Positions 20,746-29,319 of a stretch of DNA of 64,000 bases are shown here, in pieces. The notes beneath the pieces were generated by a model that saw nothing but the letters and a program-made list of their open reading frames with translations, was not told the DNA's origin and searched no databases. Position 1 is the first letter of the stretch; each line of letters opens with the position of its first letter. The stretch lies in NCBI GenBank assembly GCA_963824645.1, contig CAWGQC010000010.1, positions 62,001 to 126,000 of the forward strand, in the 5' to 3' direction. The stretch is from Bog-756 sp963824645. Lineage in GTDB: Bacteria > Actinomycetota > Acidimicrobiia > Acidimicrobiales > RAAP-2. The position numbers and the translations under genes were made by a program.

Positions 20746-20787
20746 GGGATGCTCCTCGGGGTGGGTTTGGGGGGACGTCTAGCGGGG

Positions 20788-21402
20788 CTACGGGTGCAGC
20801 AAGGGAAGCACGATGTTGTCCACCACATGGGTGGCGTATTCGTCGTCGATGGGCTGGCCGAGGACGACCAACCGGGTGATGAACAGAGCGGGTACCACTT
20901 CCTCCACCAGGTCCGCCGTGCTGCCTTCCGGCAACTCCCCCCGACGGACGGCATCATCGATGATCCGCTCGAACTGGGCCCGTTTGCTGTCATTGATCTG
21001 TGCATGCACCAGTTCGGCCAGTTCCGGGTCGCGACGCATGGCCGACAACACCCCGACCAGGATGTCCGACTCGGTGTCGGTCAATGAATCGCACAACTGG
21101 GTCATGGCGGCCAGAAGGTCGCCCCGCAACGAACCGGTGGAAGGCGACGGCATGATCTTGTCGCCCTTCATCCGGCGCAGGGCCTCGGCCACCACCTGAG
21201 CCTTGCCCGACCAGTGACGGTAGATGGTGGCCTTGCCGGCGTGGGCCCGTTCGGCCAGGGCGTCCATGCTCAGCCGGTCGTAGCCCACTTCCATGAGCAG
21301 TTCGAGGGCGGCGTCGAGGATGGCCTGTTCACGGGCTTCGGCCCGGGGTCCGCTGGGTCGGCGGGAGGTAGTGGTGATCTCCTCGATTTCGACGGTGCCC
21401 AC
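20788..21402 (-). CDS. TetR family transcriptional regulator
   Basis: A 204-residue repressor. The N-terminal HTH (ILDAALELLMEVGYDRLSMDALAERAHAGKATIYRHW, quoted in part: AHAGKATIYRHWSGK) is the standard TetR DNA-binding region, and the helical C-terminus would bind ligand. GTG 21402 has agaggagag upstream. It precedes the DHA2 efflux gene on the same strand. Two similar imperfect palindromes lie upstream of its start, around a plausible promoter, so it is likely autoregulated and controls the pump. Confidence 0.93.
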   Translation of the reverse strand: MGTVEIEEITTTSRRPSGPRAEAREQAILDAALELLMEVGYDRLSMDALAERAHAGKATIYRHWSGKAQVVAEALRRMKGDKIMPSPSTGSLRGDLLAAMTQLCDSLTDTESDILVGVLSAMRRDPELAELVHAQINDSKRAQFERIIDDAVRRGELPEGSTADLVEEVVPALFITRLVVLGQPIDDEYATHVVDNIVLPLLHP

Positions 21403-21424
21403 AGGGCCGACTCTCCTCTTGGCG

Positions 21425-21487
21425 GAAACGGAACTGTTTCGTTCACATTGTAGGGGGCGGGAAAGCAGAACGCAACCGTTCCGTTTC
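21425..21487 (-). promoter_or_regulatory. Putative TetR operators and promoter of the TetR-efflux operon
   Basis: GAAACGGAACTGTTTC (21425-21440; 12 of 16 positions symmetric) and GCAACCGTTCCGTTTC (21472-21487; 10 of 16) share the half-site GAAACGGAAC. Between them, on the minus strand, TACAAT (21452-21447) is a good -10 element, with TTGCGT (21475-21470) 17 bases upstream as a weak -35. One site would cover the -35 and the other the start of transcription, a repressing geometry. Confidence 0.6.
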
Positions 21488-21547
21488 GATTTTCGGGAAG
21501 CGGGACGTCGGCGCCGTCCGTCGAGCGCCGTGGATGGAGCCGGGCCT

Positions 21548-23134
21548 CTAGGGAATCGGCTGGTCGTCGGAGCCGAGTTGAGGCTCGAGCACCAGGTCCG
21601 ACGAGCGGAGACGGAGGGTGTCCCGCCAGTAACGCACCGTCCAGGTGGGCCAATTGTTGGTGACCCGCCCCGCCGCCGTCTTGTACCAACTGGTGCAGTT
21701 GGATACCCAGACGGTGGAGGCCATCAACCTCTGTGTTCGGACGTCCTCCCGCCGATAGGCGTCGGGCGTCACCATTACCCGGGCCACGGTTCTACCCGGG
21801 TTCGGCTCGGCCCGAAGGGCCCCTACCTGTAGGGCCAGGGCCTGGAGGATGAGGTTGATCTGACGCTCCACCATGAACAGGATCGAGTTGTGGGCCAGGT
21901 TGGTATTGGGTCCGTACAACAAATAGAGGTTGGGGAAGCGGGGGACGGCCACACCCAGATAGGCACGGGCACCACCCTCCCATTCGTCGGACAGTCGGCG
22001 ACCGCCTTCGCCGATGACGGGGATGTCGGCCAGGAAGTCGGTGGTCTCGAAGCCGGTGCCGAAGATGATCACGTCGGTGGCGCGCCGGTGTCCGGTCACG
22101 GTCACGATGGCATCCGGCTCGACGTGGTCGATGGCTTCGGGGACCACACCCACGTGGGGGCGGGCCAGCGCCTGGTACCAGTTGTTCGAAATCAGGATCC
22201 GCTTGCACCCCAGGGGATAGTCGGGCACGACGGTCGACTCGGGCAGGCGGGGGGAGACCACGGTCTGGCCGAGTGACTTGGCGAAGGCCCGGCCGAGCAT
22301 TCCCCCGGCCCTGCTGTCCTTCCGGAACCAGAGCCACCGTGACTCGAGACCCCAGTAGATCCACCATCGGTAGGCCCGCTGCACCACCGTCACCGATTCG
22401 AAGAACCAGCGGGCGCCGGCGGTGTAGGCCCGGTCCTTCTTGGGGCCCACGTAGTTGGGGCTGCGTTGGTAGACGGTGACCTCAGCGGCCTGGTCGGCCA
22501 CCGGTGGCACGAACTGGATGGCGCTGGCGCCGTTCCCGATGACCGCCACCCGCCGGCCGGCCAGAGGGCAACGGTGGTCCCACCGTGCCGAGTGCCACAT
22601 CGGTCCGCCGAACGCATCCAGTCCCTCGATAGAGGGGATGCGGGGCCGGTTGAGCTGGCCACAGGCGAAGACGACGGTATCCGCTTCGAGGACCTCCTGT
22701 CCGGTGGTGGAGGTCAGATCCAACCGCCATCGGCCGGTGGGTTCGTCGAGTGTGGCGGCCTTCACGGTGGTCCGCAGCCGGAGGTGGGGGGTGAGCCGGT
22801 AGCGGCGCACACACTGTTCTGCGTACGACAGGATTTCGGGCTGTTGGGCGAACCGCCGGGTCCAGTCGGTCTTCGGTTCGAAGGAGAACGAATACAGATG
22901 GGAAGGGACATCGCACCCGCTTCCCGGGTAGGTGTTGTCCCGCCACGTGCCGCCCACACCGTCGGATTGCTCGACGATGGTGAAGTTGCGCACTCCCGAG
23001 CGTGCCAGCTGGATGGCCAGAGCCAGGCCCGACAGACCAGCTCCCACGATCACCACCGAAGGGACCGGCCGGCCGTCGCCGCGGGCGGCCCGGGCCTCCT
23101 GTTGCAGTCGTCTACGTCCGATGTCCAAGGCCAT
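21548..23134 (-). CDS. FAD-dependent Baeyer-Villiger-type monooxygenase
   Basis: A class B flavin monooxygenase using NADPH, FAD and O2. It has the FAD Rossmann motif VVIVGAGLSGLALAIQLA, the GTWRDNTYPGSGCDVPSHLY segment, the BVMO fingerprint FGGPMWHSARWDH (FxGxxxHxxxW), and the second, NADPH-binding Rossmann motif VAVIGNGASAIQ. ATG 23134 has GGAGG six bases upstream; the longer open frame to 23263 is not supported. At 528 residues the size is normal. The substrate is probably a ketone or terpenoid, but this is not determined. Confidence 0.93.
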   Translation of the reverse strand: MALDIGRRRLQQEARAARGDGRPVPSVVIVGAGLSGLALAIQLARSGVRNFTIVEQSDGVGGTWRDNTYPGSGCDVPSHLYSFSFEPKTDWTRRFAQQPEILSYAEQCVRRYRLTPHLRLRTTVKAATLDEPTGRWRLDLTSTTGQEVLEADTVVFACGQLNRPRIPSIEGLDAFGGPMWHSARWDHRCPLAGRRVAVIGNGASAIQFVPPVADQAAEVTVYQRSPNYVGPKKDRAYTAGARWFFESVTVVQRAYRWWIYWGLESRWLWFRKDSRAGGMLGRAFAKSLGQTVVSPRLPESTVVPDYPLGCKRILISNNWYQALARPHVGVVPEAIDHVEPDAIVTVTGHRRATDVIIFGTGFETTDFLADIPVIGEGGRRLSDEWEGGARAYLGVAVPRFPNLYLLYGPNTNLAHNSILFMVERQINLILQALALQVGALRAEPNPGRTVARVMVTPDAYRREDVRTQRLMASTVWVSNCTSWYKTAAGRVTNNWPTWTVRYWRDTLRLRSSDLVLEPQLGSDDQPIP

Positions 23135-23275
23135 GGGTACCCTCCGGCGTACGGTCGCACGATCCGACTGCGACCGGTGACTGTCCGGATAGCGGCCGCC
23201 CTGCGATCGTAGGCCGATGGAGCGCGGGCAGAGGCCGGTCTTGCGGGGAGCGGCCGTGCTCACCAGACTCGTTCG

Positions 23276-24082
23276 GTGACCCAGCCGCCGCAGGACCCGC
23301 CTGAGCCGCCTGACCAGCCGGGCGAGCGAGTACTGCCTCGGGCGCCGGGTCGACTGAGTGTCGCTCTGGCCCGCGCCCGGTCAGCCTTTACCCAGGGTTT
23401 CCGGTCGTTGCTTCGTCCTGACGGCCTCCCGGCCGAGGCGGCCGCCCAACTCGAGGCCGTGTTCGGTCGGGTAGGAGGCGAGATCTTCTCCGGGGGCCGC
23501 GGGCGGATGCGCCGGGCCCGGGCCCAGATCCGTTCGGCCCCACCGCGGTTACTCGACTGGATGTCGGGCCAGGTGGTCGACCACCCCGCCCTGCTTGACG
23601 ACCACCAGGCGGTCGAGTTGCTCGCCGGCCGCCAGGCCCGTTCCATAGCCAGGGCCATGGGTGCGCTCCAACTGGCGCTAGTCGGCGCGGCGGCCGCATC
23701 CACCCTCGAGGGCGGCCCGGTCCTGGCCCTGGCCATCGACGGGGGTGTCGGTCAGGTGGCGTCGGTGGTCCACGGCCTCTGTGACTGGTACAACGCGGGC
23801 TCCTATCTGGTGCGCCGCCTCGAGGCCGACGGCCTTGCCGTCGACCGGTCCGAGGTCCGACGGCTGACCAACGCCGCCCTCGTATCGCGGGGCAAGACGG
23901 TCGACCAACGGGCCTTGGCCCGGTCGACGGAGCTGCGGCTGATTCGCAGCTGGGTGGGCCGGGGCGTGGTCGATGCCCTACCTTTCGGATCGGCACTGGG
24001 CCGGGCGTCGCCTCGGGCTGCCGTCCGCATCGATCAATCCGATCTGGGCGAACTGATCCGCATCATCCGGGCGTCCCCTTAG
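23276..24082 (+). CDS. Unrecognised alanine/arginine-rich protein (268 aa)
   Basis: I do not recognise a family. The chain begins with a proline-rich segment (PPQDPPEPPDQPGE). A helical basic region follows, then a hydrophobic stretch near residues 125-165 (ALQLALVGAAAASTLEGG, then PVLALAIDGGVGQVASVV) that could be one or two short membrane helices. A charged, helical C-terminus completes it. The GTG at 23276 has no clear ribosome site, so the start is uncertain. The gene is divergent from the monooxygenase and 154 bases upstream of an MFS gene. Confidence 0.6.
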   Translation: MTQPPQDPPEPPDQPGERVLPRAPGRLSVALARARSAFTQGFRSLLRPDGLPAEAAAQLEAVFGRVGGEIFSGGRGRMRRARAQIRSAPPRLLDWMSGQVVDHPALLDDHQAVELLAGRQARSIARAMGALQLALVGAAAASTLEGGPVLALAIDGGVGQVASVVHGLCDWYNAGSYLVRRLEADGLAVDRSEVRRLTNAALVSRGKTVDQRALARSTELRLIRSWVGRGVVDALPFGSALGRASPRAAVRIDQSDLGELIRIIRASP

Positions 24083-24236
24083 GTGCTGTTGTGCCGGTCC
24101 CCGTAGGATGAGACGGCGCCCCGCACTGTTGCTTACCGAGTCGTATGGGGAGAAATGGGTGGGGCGAGCGAGCAGACCCTGTGAAGGTTGAGACCGGTGA
24201 GTGACCAGAGTCGATGAGAAAAAAGAGAGGGGATCG

Positions 24237-26270
24237 ATGAGCGAGACGGCCACCTCGGCACTGCCCGCCCCTCCTGCGGCCCTCTCCCACCGGCGCGTGT
24301 TGGTGGTCATTGGCGCGCTCATGTTGGGGATGTTTTTGGCCGCTCTCGACCAGACGGTGGTCTCGACTGCCCTGCCCACCATCGTCGGCGACCTCCACGG
24401 CGCTTCCCATCTGAGCTGGGTGGTCACCGCCTACCTGCTGGCGTCGACCGTCTCGACCCCCCTGTGGGGCAAGCTCGGCGACCTCTACGGACGCAAGAAG
24501 TTCTTTCAGGGTGCCATCGTCATCTTCCTGATCGGGTCGGCCCTGGCCGGCCTGAGCCATTCAATGATCCAACTGATCCTGTTCAGGGCGGTCCAGGGCC
24601 TGGGCGGCGGCGGTCTGATGATCGGCGCCATGACCATCATCGGCGACGTCGTGTCTCCCCGCGAACGGGGGCGCTACATGGGATTCTTCATGGCCATGTT
24701 CGGGGTGACCTCGGTGGTCGGTCCGCTCATCGGCGGGGTCTTCGTCGAGTACCTCAGTTGGCGGTGGATCTTCTATATCAACATCCCGATCGGAGCCGTC
24801 GCCCTGGTAGTGACGGCGGCGGCCCTTCCCGGACAGCTGAGCCGGGTGCACCGGGTGATCGACTATCTGGGGACGGCGCTCATAGCCCTGTCGGCCACCT
24901 CATTGGTTTTGTTCACCAGCCTGGGCGGCACCTCCTACCCGTGGACCTCGCCGTTCATCCTCGGGCTGGCCGTGGCCGGGGTTGTCTTCGCCATCCTGTT
25001 CCTGCTGGCCGAGCGCCGGGCGGAGGAACCGATCATCCCCCTGCCTCTGTTCACCAACAAGGTCTTCGCCGCGGCCAGCGCTATCGGGTTCGTGGTCGGC
25101 TTTGCCATGTTCGGCGCTCTCACCTTTCTCCCCCTGTTCTTCCAGGAGGTAAAAGGAGTCAGCGCCGTCCAGTCCGGTGTCCGGCTCTTCCCCCTGATGG
25201 GGGGGTTACTGGTCGCCTCGATCGGTTCCGGTCTGCTGGTCAGCCGGTGGGGTCGCTACAAGATCTTCCCGGTGGTCGGCACCGCCCTCATGACCGTCGG
25301 GCTCTATCTCATGTCACTAATCGGAGTGTCCACCGGCCCCTGGTTGACGGCTGCCTACATGGTTGTCTTCGGCCTGGGCCTGGGGCTCATCCTGCAGGTG
25401 CTGACGGTGGCGGTTCAGAACGCTGTGCAGTACGAGGAGCTGGGCACGGCCACCTCGGGGGTGACCTTCTTCCGCATGATCGGTGGGTCATTCGGGACAG
25501 CCGTATTCGGTGCCATCTTCGCCAATCTGGTGTTGAAGAACGTCCTCCACTCCCTGCACATCACCAAGGCTCCGTCCGGTTTCAGTCTGAGTGCCGAGAA
25601 TCCCTCGGCTATCCATGCCCTGCCACCGGCGATACAGAACGGGGTAATCGAGGGGATCGCCCACACCGTTCAGACCATGTTCCTCATCGGCGTTCCCATC
25701 GCCTTTGTCGCCTTCCTCTTGAGCTGGACCCTCCCCGAAATCGAACTGCGCAAGTCCATTCGCACCTCCGAGCCGGCCGAACACCTCGGCATTCCGGAAC
25801 CAAGGACGTCCGTGGGCGAGCTCCAGCGGATCCTGGAACGTGCCGCCAGCCGCGAGAACCGGGGCGAGCTCTACCAGATGCTCGGGAGTCGGGCCGGGCT
25901 GGAGCTGGCCCCCCGGGCCTGCTGGCTCCTGTACCGGCTGTCCGACCATCCCGGCACCAGCCTCGACAATATGAGCGCCCGGCTGAAGGTCGATTCGGTC
26001 GAGCTCGAGCCGGCGGTTGAGGCCCTGAAAGCAGAGGGAATGGTCGAGCAGGAACCCACGGAGAGCGGGGGTCACCTGGTGCTGACCCCTTCGGGGCACG
26101 CCGCCATCGAGGCGTTGACGGCTGCCCGCCATCAGTCGATGAGCGAGCTGCTGGAAGGCTGGGATCCCGAAGCCCACCCCGAGGTGGAGGAGATGATCCG
26201 TCAGTTGGCCAAATCGTTGTTGGCCGACGACGACAAGCTGGTGGCCGAAGCCCGGCCGGTGGGGGTGTGA
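24237..26270 (+). CDS. DHA2-family MFS efflux pump fused to a C-terminal MarR-like domain
   Basis: Residues about 25-510 form a 14-helix drug:H+ antiporter (MFLAALDQTVVSTALPTIVG after TM1; motif A GKLGDLYGRKKFFQ). After the last helix, residues about 530-677 form a soluble region with a winged-helix pattern: GLELAPRACWLLYRLSDHPG, LSARL-like MSARLKVDSVELEPAV, and a wing before LVLTPSGHAAIEAL, typical of MarR. ATG 24237 has GAGAGGGG five bases upstream. The fusion suggests ligand sensing or DNA contact at the membrane, which is inference. The gene is convergent with a TetR gene across a 90-bp dyad. Confidence 0.92.
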   Translation: MSETATSALPAPPAALSHRRVLVVIGALMLGMFLAALDQTVVSTALPTIVGDLHGASHLSWVVTAYLLASTVSTPLWGKLGDLYGRKKFFQGAIVIFLIGSALAGLSHSMIQLILFRAVQGLGGGGLMIGAMTIIGDVVSPRERGRYMGFFMAMFGVTSVVGPLIGGVFVEYLSWRWIFYINIPIGAVALVVTAAALPGQLSRVHRVIDYLGTALIALSATSLVLFTSLGGTSYPWTSPFILGLAVAGVVFAILFLLAERRAEEPIIPLPLFTNKVFAAASAIGFVVGFAMFGALTFLPLFFQEVKGVSAVQSGVRLFPLMGGLLVASIGSGLLVSRWGRYKIFPVVGTALMTVGLYLMSLIGVSTGPWLTAAYMVVFGLGLGLILQVLTVAVQNAVQYEELGTATSGVTFFRMIGGSFGTAVFGAIFANLVLKNVLHSLHITKAPSGFSLSAENPSAIHALPPAIQNGVIEGIAHTVQTMFLIGVPIAFVAFLLSWTLPEIELRKSIRTSEPAEHLGIPEPRTSVGELQRILERAASRENRGELYQMLGSRAGLELAPRACWLLYRLSDHPGTSLDNMSARLKVDSVELEPAVEALKAEGMVEQEPTESGGHLVLTPSGHAAIEALTAARHQSMSELLEGWDPEAHPEVEEMIRQLAKSLLADDDKLVAEARPVGV

Positions 26271-26348
26271 GGACCACCTCAAGGCCGGCTTCCTGCCTCC
26301 CCGGCTGGATGGGGCGGCCATGGCCGAGGGTCCAGCTGCCGCGTGTTG

Positions 26349-26438
26349 TTTTTGAGAATTGGCCGTTTCACCGGCTATAACCGATAGTGATCCGAATCTC
26401 TATCGGGTGTAGGCGGTAATTTGGCCAATTTCCAAAAA
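26349..26438. repeat. 90-bp AT-rich quasi-palindrome between convergent genes
   Basis: The two 45-base halves, aligned without gaps, match as inverted repeats at 34 of 45 positions. The outer arms TTTTTGAGAATTGGCC (26349-26364) and GGCCAATTTCCAAAAA (26423-26438) match at 14 of 16. The inner arms CCGATAG (26381-26387) and CTATCGG (26400-26406) are perfect. Its composition is clearly more AT-rich than the flanks. It could be a shared bidirectional terminator, a miniature inverted-repeat element or a protein-binding dyad. No U tract follows the hairpin on either strand. Confidence 0.8.
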
Positions 26439-26494
26439 GGAGTGTGGCCCGACAGTGACCGTCGGACCCGTCCTCCGGCGATTCCCCACCGAGG

Positions 26495-27175
26495 TCAGGG
26501 CTTGGAGAACAGGGCGGTCAGAGTGTCGGCCATGACGCTCATGGCCCGGCTCGGGGTCATCCCCTGATCGTGGACCAAGAGGTGGCGTGATTCGTAGGAG
26601 GTCATGACATCGGCGGCCGACAGAGCGCTTCCGGCCGCCGCACCCATGGCAGCCAGCTCGGCGGCGAACAGCGTCGCTATCTGTGAGCGGAGAAACTCGC
26701 GGTGGCGTGACAGGGCGTCGTCGAGCACCGGTTCGAAGGGAGCCCGCAGCCGCACCACGGCGGCGGCGTTGCCCACGGCCTCAAAGACCCGGAACCGTTG
26801 TGCCACCAGGGCGGTGACGCGGACCGCTAGTGGATCGTCGGGGACCGCTTCAAGGGGTACCAGAGGGATCACCCTTGCCTGCTGGCGGGTGACGGCGGCC
26901 CGGATGAGGTCGTCGACGTCGTCGAAGTAGCGAAAGAGCGAGCGGGGGGAAAGCCCGGAGCGGGAGGCGATCTCGTCAGCGCTCGGCCGCAGGCTCCCGT
27001 CGGCATACAGGTCGAGCAGCGCTTCGACCACGGCCTCGCGGTTGCGCTGCCTTCGCAGCTGGCGACCGTCGCCCGGCAGCGCCGAGGAATCGTCCCCCTG
27101 CCCCGATTCAACCGGTTGCGGCCGACCGGTGTCGTCGGAGACCGACGGGGGGCGAGTATCGGCGGGAGTGGGCAT
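26495..27175 (-). CDS. TetR family transcriptional regulator
   Basis: A 226-residue regulator with a disordered Pro/Asp-rich N-terminus of about 40 residues. It is followed by the TetR HTH (REAVVEALLDLYADG ... SADEIASRSGLSPRSLFRYF). The C-terminus is helical and ends HLLVHDQGMTPSRAMSVM. ATG 27175 is preferred to the in-frame TTG three codons earlier. The target is not evident: it is convergent with the MFS-MarR gene and divergent from the DinB gene at 27326. Confidence 0.88.
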   Translation of the reverse strand: MPTPADTRPPSVSDDTGRPQPVESGQGDDSSALPGDGRQLRRQRNREAVVEALLDLYADGSLRPSADEIASRSGLSPRSLFRYFDDVDDLIRAAVTRQQARVIPLVPLEAVPDDPLAVRVTALVAQRFRVFEAVGNAAAVVRLRAPFEPVLDDALSRHREFLRSQIATLFAAELAAMGAAAGSALSAADVMTSYESRHLLVHDQGMTPSRAMSVMADTLTALFSKP

Positions 27176-27325
27176 AGAGCCCAACGCTACTGCCGGCCCG
27201 CTCTGAGGGGGTTCGATCGGTTGGCGATCCTGTGTCGACGGGAAGGGCCCGACGCTCGTCTCCGCCAGTTGACGGTATGAGTGACAGGTGCTTAGCGTGC
27301 ATCAAGCGCACCGGTGAGGAGAGCC

Positions 27326-27895
27326 ATGGCCGACATATCGACGCTCGACTCCCTGCAGCGACGCATGCGGGCCATGCATTCGCTCTACTACGACGCGGTG
27401 GCAACCATGAACTTGGACCAGGTCAACCATTTCGAACGTGAAGGGGTCCCCCCGATCGCCTTCTCTTTGTTCCACATCGTCAACATGATCGACGCCTCGT
27501 TCATGCTCATGACCGGCACGCCACCCGTTTGGGACGAGACGTGGGAGGCGCGAGTGGGTCCGGCCATTCCTGACCACGGCAAGCACCGCACCGTGGACGA
27601 AATGGTGCACCAACGCATCGGCGACTATGAGGGCTTCCAGCAGTACATGGCCGCTGTATTCACCCGCACCGAGGAGTGGCTGGATGAGGTCGACCCGGCC
27701 CAGCTCGACCGTGTGGTGATCGACCGCCCCTTCCCTCCCCAGGTGGCCAGCACCTACAGCGCCCGCGTGGCCGGTCCCGAAGGGATCACGCTCCTGGACG
27801 CCGCCGAGTGTTGGATCTACCAGCACGGGCTCCGGCATATGGGCGAGATCGAGCTGGCCCGGGGACTGGTGGGCCTGGGGGGAATGACTTCATAG
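27326..27895 (+). CDS. DinB family protein
   Basis: A four-helix-bundle protein of the DinB/YfiT metalloprotein superfamily (189 residues). The metal-ligand His appears in PIAFSLFHIVNMID, and further His lie in YQHGLRHMGEIELARGL. Members act as thiol-dependent transferases or hydrolases, or have unknown roles. ATG 27326 has gaggag nine bases upstream, better than GTG 27314. The stop overlaps the convergent CoA-transferase gene by six bases. Confidence 0.85.
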   Translation: MADISTLDSLQRRMRAMHSLYYDAVATMNLDQVNHFEREGVPPIAFSLFHIVNMIDASFMLMTGTPPVWDETWEARVGPAIPDHGKHRTVDEMVHQRIGDYEGFQQYMAAVFTRTEEWLDEVDPAQLDRVVIDRPFPPQVASTYSARVAGPEGITLLDAAECWIYQHGLRHMGEIELARGLVGLGGMTS

Positions 27896-29263
27896 CCGCC
27901 GATCGCGGGCGAACGCTGCGGTGCCCTCCAGTTCGGCCATCACCGAGCGGGTGTGGGCTCCCAGCGCGGCGGCAGGTCGAGAAGCTGACAAAGGTGCGGG
28001 ACGGTCGACCGCCACCGGCGAACCCCCGATGTCGACCGTCCACCGGTCCGACCCGGGCCCGTCGGAGCGCGGCGTGCGGGCGGGAGGGAGAGGACGCATC
28101 ACTGATCGGAGGGCGTCGACCATGGCCAGACTGATCAGCTCGCCTCCTCCCCGGTTACGACTGTCCAGAATGGCGCCCGCCGCCACCAGTCCGGTGACCG
28201 GATCGGCGACGGCGTCGCCACAGAACGCCGGCGAGCCGTCGGGAGCGAGGGCGGTCATCCCGGCGGCGACCCCGGCGTCGTCGCCGAAAGCCACCCGATC
28301 GGCAGCCGCACCTTGTCGACCGTACCCGGTGATGCTGAGCCACGTCCTGCCCGGTACTCGGTCGACGACGGCCTCGGCATCGATACCCAGTGCCGACAGG
28401 GCGCGAGGACGCGACGCCTCGATGACCACGTCAGCCCGGTCGATGAGCACGTGCAGCAATGACCGATCGTTCCTGTTTCCGAAATCGAGGACCACGCTCT
28501 GGTGGTCGGCGTGGAGCCAGTCAAAGAACGGGGGACACCCGCACCGCCCACTGTCGGGACGGTTGCGACTCTCCACCTTGATCACCCGGGCGCCGACGTC
28601 GCTCAGCATTTTGGCGCATAGCGGGCCCGCCCACAGCGAAGAGAGATCGACCACCGTGAACGGTCCATCCCGGCGGGCCGGCGCAGGGCGGCCGGAGTGC
28701 ACGACGACCGGGCGGTGCCTTTCTGGTCCGCCGCCGCCCAGCGGGTCGAGAGCCACGACGGTGGCAGGGACGCCCAGCAACTGCGCCTGCGCCGACACCT
28801 CCTCCCCGGGCCGAGAGCGGGCATAACGACCCAGGGCGGCCCAGGTCACATCATCGTCTGCACCGGTACCTTCGCTCTCGCGCCACGAGGCCCCGATGAT
28901 GGCCGGCACCAGTTCGGCGTCCTCCGGCCGGGCCAGGTTCACGGCCACCCATCCGTCGGCGGTACAGAGCAGACGGCAGGACCCCCCGGCCGAGATACGT
29001 CCCCGCCGGGTCAGGCCCATGAGGGCGGCCCGCCCGGTGAGCAGCCGGCCGACATCGAGGTCGGCGTCGCCACCGACCAACGCGGCCGCGGCCGCAATCC
29101 GGGCGACGACCGGTTCGAGGCCGTCGAACATCCCGGCCCGGGGCCAGAGGGGTGGCCCGCCGGGCGGGCCGGTCAACCACAACATCCCCGAACTGGCCCA
29201 CCGCTCACGTTCGAGGAGGGAGGACTCCTCCGCCCGGTCGGCGGCTGGGCGGGCGGTGGTCAC
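27890..29263 (-). CDS. Family III (CaiB/BaiF) CoA transferase with apparently permuted domain order
   Basis: The Rossmann-type CoA-binding region VVDLSSLWAGPLCAKMLSDVGARVIKVE (quoted in part: LWAGPLCAKMLSDVGARV) normally opens a CaiB-family enzyme. Here it starts only near residue 205. Before it lie segments usually found late in the family, such as CRLLCTADGWVAVNLARPED. The 457-residue chain therefore looks circularly permuted, or like a fusion of a partial second lobe. The start is GTG 29263 with a weak ribosome site. It is divergent from an enoyl-CoA hydratase gene by 56 bases, which suggests joint acyl-CoA metabolism. Confidence 0.83.
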   Translation of the reverse strand: MTTARPAADRAEESSLLERERWASSGMLWLTGPPGGPPLWPRAGMFDGLEPVVARIAAAAALVGGDADLDVGRLLTGRAALMGLTRRGRISAGGSCRLLCTADGWVAVNLARPEDAELVPAIIGASWRESEGTGADDDVTWAALGRYARSRPGEEVSAQAQLLGVPATVVALDPLGGGGPERHRPVVVHSGRPAPARRDGPFTVVDLSSLWAGPLCAKMLSDVGARVIKVESRNRPDSGRCGCPPFFDWLHADHQSVVLDFGNRNDRSLLHVLIDRADVVIEASRPRALSALGIDAEAVVDRVPGRTWLSITGYGRQGAAADRVAFGDDAGVAAGMTALAPDGSPAFCGDAVADPVTGLVAAGAILDSRNRGGGELISLAMVDALRSVMRPLPPARTPRSDGPGSDRWTVDIGGSPVAVDRPAPLSASRPAAALGAHTRSVMAELEGTAAFARDRRL

Positions 29264-29319
29264 CGGCGGGGTCTATCCCGGGATGATCCGGCGCAGGCTG
29301 GTGATGATTCGGTGCAAGC

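Noticed and set aside
24464..26020. 518-codon alternative frame inside the MFS-MarR gene
   Set aside because: Composition is Arg/Pro/Gly-rich and it lies wholly within a gene with clear transporter and winged-helix features.
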